Of a DNA stretch of 64,000 bases, positions 25,176-35,200 are shown piece after piece; position 1 is the stretch's first letter; each line of letters begins with the position of its first letter. This DNA is from Limnoperna fortunei (Eukaryota; Mollusca; Bivalvia; Mytilida; Modiolidae). A model generated the notes under the pieces. That model did no database searches. It was given only the letters and a program-made list of their open reading frames with translations, and had not been told where the DNA came from. The position numbers and the translations under genes were made by a program. Location: positions 50,604,774 through 50,668,773 of the forward strand of contig OX104112.1 in the NCBI GenBank assembly GCA_944474755.1, in the 5' to 3' direction.

Positions 25176-25507
25176 GGAATCAGGTTTCTAACTTTTATTA
25201 ACTGCAAACTTCTATTTACAATATGTACAGCTACGTTCACTTTCAACAATAACACATTGGATAACTGCTATTGTCACTGTCTAATCTTACAACTACTACT
25301 TGAACTTAAACTTAAACTTGAACTCCTATAAATGTTACAACCATGTCTTATATACTATTTTATAAAGAATATTGTAGAAAGTTCTTATTCAAGTAGTTTC
25401 TATAATTATCTAAATCTTTCTTATCTAATAATAGTAACATGTAAATTCCAGAAGCTTCCAGATAAACAATAGTACAATCAACTAATTTCTAGAATAAACC
25501 ATAACAC
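25171..25507 (-). mobile_element. Candidate solo LTR inserted in the LINE relic
   Basis: This segment interrupts LINE ORF2. The hexamer TAACAC is present at both borders (25,170-25,175 and 25,502-25,507), as expected for a target duplication. On the minus strand it starts TGGTTTATTC, has a TATA-like ATATAAGACATGG near its middle and AATAAAAG just before its end. That order is typical of an LTR (promoter then poly(A) signal). It has no internal retroviral-type coding region. The end does not read CA, so the identification is tentative. Confidence 0.4.
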
Positions 25508-25597
25508 CCTTGTTCTAAACAAATTATATAACAATAATAATATGGCATAATTAAAAAATAATCACAAGTAAAAATAATTACAATTGTTCATGTAATA

Positions 25598-26168
25598 TCG
25601 TGAATACAGTTCGCGACAGATCTTGACTTCTGCCGCTCTTATTTTTCTATGTACATTTTCTGCGCTTTCCCAAATATTATGTGGTTGTGACATCGGGTTT
25701 TCCTGTAATTGGAGGTAAAAGGGTTGACTTCTTAGCTATATCTTCCTCACATTGTTGAGACCAGTATAATTTTTGTGCCTTCCTTACTTCTTTTTTCCAC
25801 GCCTTTTTTGATCTAGGGTTTTTCATTAGTTCATGTATTGTCTCCATTCCATATTTCTCTAAAACTAGTTCAGCCCTTTCTGTAAAAAGTTCGTTGCTAT
25901 TTCTGTTGAAGCAATGTTGTCTAATTAAGATATTATACTCTGCTGATGATGGGCATCTGATTATATTCTTAAGGAGTGACAGTATATTATTAAGATCTAT
26001 ATACAGCTGTATTGGAATTGCACCAACGAATAGGTAAACTGAGTATTTGAGGTTTTGTTTGGAAGGCCTCGAGATTTTCCTCTGCATTTTTTCTAGTTGT
26101 TCTATTTCATATTGCCTACATTTCATTATCTCAAGCCCATATATCATTCCTGCTAGTCCAACCCAAAC
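25598..26168 (-). pseudogene. LINE ORF2 C-terminal region relic
   Basis: A 156-codon frame (25,677-26,147) runs from YGLEIMKCRQYEIEQLEKMQ through the GAIPIQLYIDL segment to GKPDVTTT. This layout (a YG-E ... LE--QRK ... GA-PI ... RQ ... WK) is the post-RT region of molluscan LINEs. A frameshift at about 25,683 leads into HNIWESAENVHRKIRAAEVK and then LCRELY-like sequence to about 25,600. The RT domain itself is missing upstream, so this is a 5'-truncated and frameshifted copy. Confidence 0.8.
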
Positions 26169-26179
26169 TTAAAATACTC

Positions 26180-26270
26180 AACAAATAAGCAGAGCTAAGT
26201 TGGTGATGAAAACCCCGCATAACATTGCGGTAGCAATAATAATAGGCCGACCGCCGTTCGTTGCCACTCG
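26180..26270. repeat. Flanking repeat copy 2 (partner at 24,141)
   Basis: AAATAAGCAGAGCTAAGTTG and the following GATGAAAACCCCGCATAA, TTGCGGTAGCAATAATAATA match 24,141-24,215. The match (about 75 bp) is too long for a target-site duplication. It is more likely two copies of one dispersed repeat, or a duplication around the LINE. Confidence 0.55.
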
Positions 26271-27388
26271 AGAAAAGCCGAGCAATCACGAATCGGTTAC
26301 GATAATGGGAATTTAACTGTTTTAAAAGGAAAGTTGAATTGATTTGTGTATGTTTCTTATAAAATGTGTATCATAAAACTTAAACGGAGAAAAACGGAAA
26401 AATAAGTGAGAAAAGGAGAACAATTTTAATCTTTTCCTGCTTACTGACAAGGTTCACATCAACTATCTTACCGCGTAGAATGATGCATCAAGAGATGCTT
26501 AGCATAGTGCATGCTTCATATGCTGACTCTGACCTATATTTTGCGGTTGCCTGATTTGGCTATCTAAAAATTGTATACTTATAATGAAGTGATGTTAATA
26601 ATAACAATACATAATAAGATTAAAAAACAGTACGTATTTTTGGAAAGCTAATACTTGTAGTAATAAAGACTCAAGCTGAGCGGAAACCGTTCATTCACAA
26701 ATGTCGATTAATATATGAACATACACATAAATAATTTGTTGTGAAACAAATGCTAATAAGAAACAAACAAAAGTGGGGGTTAAACATTGGCCAAACAATA
26801 TATATGTAAATATACATAAAACAAAGAGTAATAAAAAGACGTATTAACAAATTAGTTTATGTATATAATACTATACAAGAAGAATAATACATGAAAGCAA
26901 CAAAATACCAAGCAAACAAAAACATTAACACATTTATTTAAATTTGTTATAAAATGAATTCTTAGTGTGGTAAGAGGGTAGTATTTTTTACGTTTCAAAA
27001 TCAAATTGAAAAATCAGTAAAATCAATACATGAACATTTCACTTCGACTTTATTCTGCATACAAAAGCGCAACCTGTTACTAAATCTTAATAAACATTAA
27101 TTAATTGACCAATCAACATCCTATTAACTGACTGATTATGCAGTGAACAACCATGCCTTGACTGCAGGTGGATGACCGATCTACACATATTACATAAAAC
27201 GATGATAAGGACTATACAGAGTACATAATACCAACTTCTTTCTCTTTACTGCAGGTGGGCACATTACATATCATTTTGATAACATACTTGTAGACACATG
27301 AAACATAATGTTATACGATGACAGCAACACACGCATAACATTATAGAATTTTAACAAAAATGGGAACTTGCAACAAAACTTGTATGTA
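26271..27388. other. AT-rich intergenic, no gene seen
   Basis: Long stretches of ATAA/TAAA composition with no open frame of interest. Confidence 0.4.
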
Positions 27389-28567
27389 TACTGTGGTTTC
27401 ATTTTTATTCTTGGGGTATCAATTTTCGTGGTTTTCGTGGGTGGAGACACACCACGAAATTCAGAATCAACGAATAATGACCAATAGAAATCGTTAATGA
27501 CGGTAAGCTGACACGACAAACTGCTATGAGACGGTTGTTTACATGGATAATGGCGACTGATGTTCAAGGTGCATCGTTAAATTGATATGTTTTCTATAGA
27601 TATGACAATTTTGCATTATAAACAACTTTAGAGTGTTTATGACACTAAAAAGTAATAAAATTAATTTAAAAAAACATCGTTGTTATTTTTAATTGTGTAA
27701 TCCAGGGGAATACATAGGGATGTGTAATCCGTCAGTAATGAACGCACTTCCTGTTGTGCCTTTTCGTTGTAAAGTGTTGATGTATACACAAATATTAAAG
27801 TAACTTTCTTAATTGAAATAACGATCGATAAAACAATCTATTTTTAACACCTTTTATACTGATTTCCATCTTTAAAAACCACTAATTATACAATACAGTC
27901 TATTGTCAAACAAACTTAATCTTTGCCCCAGGGAATGTACGAAGAATTTACAATGAAATGTTTATTTAGCTTGGTTTTAAGAAAATGACATGTTGATTAA
28001 TTATGTTAATTATGTGAACAAAATCTGTTCAATCTGTATTTTTTAACGTTCCTTTAAAAACAGAACAGTCAAAACGCCGTTTCAAGATAGATAGTTATAT
28101 GTTCACTGTAACATGATATATGATGTCGCGTGATTTTATTGAGGGCACTTTTAACAATTTTGTTTACAAACAAAATAAAAGGGCATAAACGCAACTCCTT
28201 CCTTCAATTTATGTTTTGTGTGGGCTTTGCTCTACGCCACAACAAAGAACAGGTTTCGTTTTGCATCGTCTTTCTTACGTCGTCCTATTTCGTTTTAATG
28301 TCGTCGCTTTCCACTAACGTACCGTAAAATGGTATGAATCGCGTGATCAGCATTACAATTGTCACCTCCCGAGCGGTTTTGTCTTGAAAATTACGTATAA
28401 GAAATTATACAAACTAACACTGTATGTTAAATCTAAAATTTGTAAGCAATTCCCCATCTTTCATTTTTTTTTCGATTCCGCAAAACACGAATTTAAGAAT
28501 CCTACAAAATGTCTTTTTCCCCCAACCACGAAAATTGATACCAACAAAAATAAATGAAACCACAGTA
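27389..28567. mobile_element. 1,175-bp non-autonomous DNA transposon with TIRs and TA duplication
   Basis: The element spans 27,391-28,565. The left end reads CTGTGGTTTCATTTTTATTC followed by GGTATCAATTTTCGTGGTTT. The right end is its inverted counterpart, AACCACGAAAATTGATACCA and then AATGAAACCACAG. The TIR is about 50 bp with a few mismatches, and TA flanks both ends, as in Tc1/mariner-type insertions. The interior has only short frames (for example 28,130-28,327) without transposase motifs. The TIR resembles an abundant bivalve repeat (recollection, not searched). Confidence 0.82.
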
Positions 28568-29240
28568 TTTAGTATACATGTGTTATATTTTATATATAAA
28601 ATGTATATTTAGGAACGTATTTTATTTTTAAGAAAGTGCTCACTCAAAAGGTTTTTTATATACTTACACTTTTCTAAATATATATACCGATACTATTATG
28701 AGAATATTAGCATCAACATATACTAATATTATATTCTGGTAAAATATTTGAGATTGTGAGAAAAGACTTCATAAGTTGGTTAAATTTGTGTACATCATTT
28801 TTGCTGATTGTTTGCAGTTTAATCTTAAAAGCAACAGCGAATTAAGTGGTTCAGGTCTGAACTGAAAATAGAAGTAAATATGTATTTAAATACACAAATG
28901 TTAATAAACAATTAACAGCAAACATCTACTTCAATTGTTTTTTAATATTTGGTTTTTTACAACATTTGTAATATTGCAAAAAAAAAATTCTAGTCATCAT
29001 GATATCTGTATGTGAAATTAAAGTACCTAGCGTCAGCTATCTTCTTGTCTTTAACAAGACTAATGAAATTCAGTTTTATAAGAATATTGAAACAAGGTAT
29101 GGGGCACAATTTGTACCCATTAAGTCCCTGCGAAAAAACACATCCTCAGCCAGAGACTATTAAAAGCATGTATCGCTCACCTGATTGTATAGGCAACGAA
29201 GATTTTGCATTTACTTGATGTTGTCCTAAGACCAGCAATT
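28568..29240. other. Intergenic, no gene seen
   Basis: AT-rich sequence; the frame at 29,012-29,218 has no recognisable motif. Confidence 0.4.
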
Positions 29241-29244
29241 TTCA

Positions 29245-29840
29245 ACGCAAACTTTAAAGAGGACTATCCAAACAATATTGCTATTAGTTTTGTTTCCACT
29301 GGTTAACCTGTTTCAAAGAAGAAGAGTTTTAAAGAATTTTTCCAACATGGAAACTAAGTCCTACGGTGGCTGCCATTTTGAAATTTCAGATTGGCATAAA
29401 AACATAAACTTTATAGAGGACCATCCAAACAATATTGCTAGTAAATTTTGTTTCCATTGGTTAAGCGGTTTCAGAGAAAAGTCCTATGTTAATCTATGTC
29501 ATGCGGTGGCGGCCATTTGGATTTTCCTATTGGTAAAAACATAAAATTTAAAGTGGACCATCCAAACAATATTGCTAGTAAATTTTGTTTCCATTGGTTA
29601 AACGATTTCAGCAGAGAAGAAGCCTTTTAAAACCTGTTCCCTTATGCTCCTATGTAAATCTGTGTCCTGCGGTTGCGGCCATTTAGATTTACCAAATGGT
29701 AAAGAGAACATCAACTTTAATATTGTTTAAATATCCAAACAATATTGGAAGTAAGTTTTGTTTCGATTGTTAACAGGTTTCCGAGAAGAAGCCTTTCTTT
29801 AGTATTTTCCCATAGGGTCCTATGTTAGTCCAGATATATG
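29245..29840. repeat. Tandem repeat of ~140-170 bp, four copies
   Basis: The core ATCCAAACAATATTG followed by GTAA(A/G)TTTTGTTTCCATTGG recurs at about 29,263, 29,421, 29,557 and 29,731. Between cores each copy carries TTTCAGAGAAGAAG, a CCTATGT-AATCTATGTC-TGCGG stretch and GGCCATTT-GAATTT. The copies are well diverged. The 88-codon frame at 29,278-29,544 is produced by the repeat. Confidence 0.8.
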
Positions 29841-30059
29841 CGCACGCTACTTGCCATAAGGGACGATTCGAGATAAGGACAAACTGTTATTTTTCTAAGG
29901 ATCATAGTGAAAAATTCCTGCTTGATGATAAATTATTATTAGAAAATTATTGAAACAATATTTGGAACTTTTTACGCGATACATCAAAGTCCCTAAGTGT
30001 TTGAATATCTACATTGTTTTTACATTGTCATATCAACTACGCCAAAACTGCAGTGTAAT

Positions 30060-30650
30060 CAGAACGTAACAAAAAAACCCACAATCTGATTAAAATATCA
30101 TATATATGAAAAATAATAAAGAAACTGACCGAGCAACAAGAGAAAAAAGTAAAGGGCCAGTTAGAAATCCGGATATAGAATAACGCCACACAAAAAAACA
30201 AACAAAAACACAAAAATACAGCAACAGATTAACCCGAACCCAATAAAAACCATGGGTGCATTCAGGTGCTCTAGGCGAGTAAGCAGTGCCTGCCTCTAAC
30301 TAGACACCCGTCGATTTACTTGTTGTCATGTCTAGGGAAAAGTCAAATCCAGGAATAGGACAAACTATGACTCGGCGAAAATGTCGGATCGTATTTAAGA
30401 CACTGATTTTCCATAGCAATCAATTAGGTCATGGTGACGATCATAAAACATCCGGAGATATATCATCAACCTAGGTACAACAAACTCTGGTTTTAGGAGC
30501 TTAGAAGTCAACAGAAATGATCGGTCTAGACGGCATGAATGGAAATCGTTAAAAGAAAGACATGTTGTTTTCATAAGGAAATGTAATGAAGCAACATGTT
30601 AAACAGTAACACAAACTTAGCTAAATCACATGTACATGTAAACGATACAA
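30060..30650 (+). repeat. Dispersed bivalve-type repeat (GTGCTC...GCGAGTAAGCAGT)
   Basis: It contains TCAGGTGCTCTAGGCGAGTA followed by AGCAGTGCCTGC and GACACCCGTCG. Related text occurs in the inverted-repeat arms (about 51,075 on plus, about 56,640 on minus): GCTCCGGACGAGTAAGCAGT and then TAACAGCAGAGTCCTGTCTA. I recognise this as a common mussel/bivalve interspersed sequence of unknown class. It has no ORF. Confidence 0.5.
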
Positions 30651-31319
30651 AAACAGCACTGATTGTCCGTGAAGGTCACATATAGGTTATGCCTTATTCA
30701 TACTAAGTGTTAAGAGCTTGTCATTATAATTGATTTAAGAAATAATTCATGTCTGCCCCAATTTTATGGATTATATAAATATAGGTAGGCATTATTAACA
30801 TGATATTTTGCAACTCGCTAACACTCGTGGCAAAATATTCATGAATATAATTCCAACCTACACTAATAATTTCGATTCTGATATGAAAATATAGAAATTT
30901 TACATTTCGCGCTTACATAGGTAAGGATTTATTTTGACTGTTCCAATTACCAAGATCCTCCCTTGTTACAAAACAATTGTTTTTCTCGTGTAAACCTTGT
31001 AGAGAAAGACGAGAAATATAAATTAAAAACAAAATAACATATTTATTAGTAATGCCAATATAATTTTATAATCAGAACAAAGAACGACAAAATTGAATGC
31101 TTCATTACATCAGTCACCGTGTCTGTGCGTGTGATGTTGTTGCTGTGTTTGCGTGACAACTGTAAACTGCTTACCGCAATTGGTCTAGCTTATGCTCCTG
31201 CTGTAAATCCAAAATAGTGCAAATTTTAATCAACAATTATTTTCCGAAGTTAATCAACATTTTGAAATTCGGTTGTGTTTTCATTTTAATAAGTAAATTC
31301 GTTTGAGGTGGAGGTGGGA

Positions 31320-31570
31320 AAAGTCACGCGCTATGCATTGAGGTCATAGTAAACAACGCAAGGTCCCATGAAAACACAACGCAACAAAAGTCAAGGGAGA
31401 TTTGTAACATGTAAGCAATAAAGACATCGAACTGAATATTGATGTGTTATCGTGGAAACATTCTATTGGATTTTCGTAAAACAAAGTTACAATATGGAAT
31501 AACAAAAGAAGGAAAGCAAAACCATCAGCACACGGGGATGTGACTTTTGAAATGGCTGGAACAGCCATAA
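31320..31570 (-). repeat. Dispersed repeat, second copy at 47,450-47,760
   Basis: The minus strand reads TGTTACAAATCTCCCTTGAC, TTTTGTTGC and GGGACCTTGCGTTGTTTAC. This matches the plus strand at about 47,570-47,655 (GGTTACAAATCGTCCTTGAC, TGTTGCTACGG, GGGACCTTACGATGTTTAC). Both copies carry short non-conserved frames. At 47.4 kb the same sequence is an insertion in one arm of the large inverted repeat, which indicates mobility. Confidence 0.6.
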
Positions 31571-31879
31571 TTTATTGAATATTTAAATAGAGTTTGTTTT
31601 TAAAACGTTTGAAAGACGTCATATTAAAAGTGATTTTATTATATGAAAAACACAAAACAGACAAATATCACTAAATATCTCTTCATTCAAGTTTCGCTAC
31701 TGGTTTTCTATGTTTAGTTATATATTTCAGATATATGTGTATTGTTTTTTTTAGTATACACGAAATTGTTCTGATTCATGTATATTATTCTAGCAATGTT
31801 TTAATAGCCTAGCTGTCGTACTCACCCGCAGAAAATTTTGTTGAGACATGTCATGAATTGCTAAAAGACAGCTTTAATA

Positions 31880-32186
31880 GTTTATGCATACACAATATTT
31901 ATTCGGGGAAATTTTTTGTGTATTCTGACAGACATCCTAATATCTAGCCATATATTATTCCAAAAACGAACACAAATTTTTTGAGTTCTATCTAATAGTT
32001 TTGTAAATTTCAAATTCATGTGAGCAACTCGACTGCAGGCGAAAACGTGTTTCTTCTGCAATTTGATTATATTATTAAATTGTTTGCTATTTTTTTGCAT
32101 ACGTCTTGCAAGGAAAATTAACATATGTGACAAAATATAAAAATATGCTCAATGTAGGTTCATTACTTACTGTACTATTTTTGTCT
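31880..32186 (-). other. Probable 3' UTR and poly(A) signal of the Ig receptor gene
   Basis: Downstream of the stop codon at 32,187-32,189 the first canonical AATAAA on the minus strand is at 31,898-31,903, about 285 bp after the stop. The minus-strand ORF at 31,882-32,133 falls inside this and is not coding on present evidence. Confidence 0.5.
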
Positions 32187-32296
32187 TTAAGATCCTTTCC
32201 GCATTTTGGCCCGTATTGCAGTTGTAATTAATATTACAACAGTGCAGAAAAATGTCGCTACCACATAAAAAAGAATCCCATAATGATGAAATGTGT
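32187..32296 (-). CDS. Ig receptor exon 8: transmembrane helix and short tail
   Basis: Residues 503-538 and the stop. Hydrophobic residues GILFYVVATFFCTVVILITT form a single helix. RAKMRKGS follows, a positive-inside stop-transfer tail without tyrosine or phosphorylation motif. The acceptor is TATTTGCAG|AC. Confidence 0.87.
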
Positions 32297-35200
32297 CTGC
32301 AAATACACAAGTAAAACACTTAAAATTAACATTTCTATATGAAATCAATTAATTATGTCGGGTTAAATGACAAAATGTCAGCAGATGTGGTGTATACAGG
32401 ATGTCCTAAAATATGACGCTGCACCAATAAAAGAAAATCATTTAGTAGATACGCACTTGTTACGAAATATCGGGGTTTCCGTTTGCTACTTTCTCATTTG
32501 TAAGTCTGACATGCTATGCTATTTACTTGTAAACTTGAAACCTTGCATGTTCCAGTTTCCTACAAGGAAAGAACGAAAATTTCAGGCACACATATTTCTT
32601 TAAAATTAAGCGTCGCGACCAGTAAAACATTAAAGAAAAACCTTACCACGTGTGCGCAAAATCGATTCACATGTGCTGTTTCCATTTGCACTATAAATTG
32701 TCACTGCATATACAATGTTGAAGTCTTTCTCAGTTAAATGTTTTATTTGCAAACCAATGGTGGTCGTTTCAAGTTCGACATATTGACTATACATTTTTAC
32801 TTTAGTGAAAGTTTCATCCTTGAAAATAGTATATTTGGATGTATTTGTCAATCGTAAGTCTCCTTTCCACCATTTGAATGTGGAAAAATTTGAGCTATAC
32901 ACTTTTATCGCTATTATTACATTTTTGTCCACCTGTCCAAATACTTCTTTGTCATTTTCTAAGCAAATAGGTTTACCTGCAATACCAGAACAACTCTTAA
33001 AAACTATCCGTACAAACGATGGGTTGTATAAGAAATTGAAACTAAATATAAATACTGAGTTAATTGATTTAAGCATTTTTAATTTGAGCTAAAAATAATG
33101 GTCCCTTTGTTACGTTATTTTAATGTCGACATTCTCTTTGTAAACTGATGCATGCTCGGCTTGTTTTATTTACTAGTATTTGAATACTGTTTAACGCTCC
33201 TGTCAAAAAATATTTTTGCTATATCATGGCGTCTAATTTCTATTGGGGGAGGAAGCTGGAGTACCCAGAGAAAACCCCGGACATTCGGTGGGAAAACTGG
33301 CAATCTTTTTAAATTAAGATTGAAGTCGATTGCACACTCCCCACAGTTAGACTCGAACTAGCAACCCTGGTGTTGACCGACCACGTTATCAATAGCAGAC
33401 AAACTACCTTAACCACTCGGCCAACGAGGCCTTCCATGTTCGAACACAGTTCAGTAAGCCTAAAACGTACTCACAATGCAAGGATAACACTTTTCATTTT
33501 ATTAGAAAATGAAAGCCATAAGACAGAATTTATCACAATAAGGTCGGAATATGAAGTTACTTTCACTTTTTATCAAACATCAATTACTTAAAATGTTGTA
33601 ATTAAGAATAATCAGTTTACTAGCACACTATTCGGACATTTGGTTGCTACGTTTTATGCAAATTATTCACATTTCAATTAACTTCATTGAATTCGACCTA
33701 ATTAACAAATAATATATTAAATTTCAAGCTGATGTCAGGTTTAACAAATGGAGAAAATTTCTCGCAAATAACAAATAGAAAAGAATAACGCGATTTAAAA
33801 TTACCTGACAAAAATACATTTTTATACGCGATCGATACGTTTTCTACTTTACACACATATCTTCCATTTATTTTATACGTTGGAATATCCTCTATTTTGT
33901 TGAAATCTATCGTTTCATTGCTCTTCTGTGTTAAGAAACGAATATGTTTGCCTGATGTTGTTTGATGTTCCCAGTAAGAAAATGTGTAGTTTGTTGTAAA
34001 TCCTGTTGTATTGCAGATAAGTGAATCATTCTGAAGCTGCACGACCTTACCGTCTACAATCATTATATAAGAAACAATCATTTTTTTATTAGATAGATAT
34101 ATCGAATATATTATGGGCTATGATAAGAGCTATATATAAACCAAGTGTTTCGAAAATACAAATTCTGTACTATTGGTTTCGCTACGAATTTAATATGAAG
34201 AAAGCTATATTTTTTATAAATATGATTTGGACGATTGGTGTAAGCGCTATGCATACTGCACACGAGTGGGTTTTATTTTGTCTCAAGGCTAAAGGCATGC
34301 AAAAAGTTCTAACAGTATTGTATTTGTTTTGTACATGTATATATTGTTTTATTGTCCATACTTTTTTGGCAATTATTTGTTTTACTTATATCTATCCATA
34401 AAACGAACAATTAAAAAGTAACACTTTTAAAATAATATTTCATGACCATACATTTTAAACATTATTAAAATTTAAAACAAATTTGAGCAATGCGTTTAAG
34501 AGCATGTCTATTAGACAACCATGCAAAAATAAAAACAAATCATGTAGTATGATTTTTAAAGATATCTACATAAAATGTCATAAGCGGCACAAAAAAATCT
34601 TCGGATTATTCAGTTTTTATATTTTTAGAATAAAGGCTTTCTATTTTTAGAATACATGTTTTTGAAAGAGCAAAATTGCCTTTTTTCGTAGCATGTCGCG
34701 ATATGAAATATAGTACACATATTGACAGAAATGCACAGTTTAGTGTTATCCCCGTTACCTAAAACTGGTAATGTTGATTTAATAAAATAAATAAATTGGC
34801 ACCGTGCCAAGCGCTAGAAATATACACTTAAAAATTGTTTCAAATGGAACCCAATTTTGTACAACTTTATTCTGTAAGTGCACACATAAAAGTTTCTGCT
34901 GCAATCAGACTCTCTGTAAATTAATTCATATGCTTGTAATTATCTACCTTTCTTCTTGTTTCTTAAAGATGGTTAAATGTTCAACGGAATGTTGGCTCAT
35001 TATCATTCTTCTTTAAATGAATTGTATTAAACAGGTGTGTAAAAATTAATACATTTGCATTTCAAGACCTTTCAAACATACATTCTATTTAGATTTTATT
35101 TTTTATCATAACAAACTGTAATTTTCGAAATCTACACATTCACTTTAGATTTCATTTTAAATAACTGTAGTTATTTTCACGCTATATCTTGTGCTCATAA

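Noticed and set aside
32805..33092. Plus-strand ORF of 95 codons over the Ig gene
   Set aside because: It is a shadow of exon 7 on the opposite strand. The same applies to plus-strand frames at 32,367-32,737 and 37,934-38,230.
33370..33591. Plus-strand ORF starting MLTDHVINSRQTTLTTRP
   Set aside because: It reads the tRNA-like head of the SINE in reverse. A related frame appears across the SINE at 10.4 kb.
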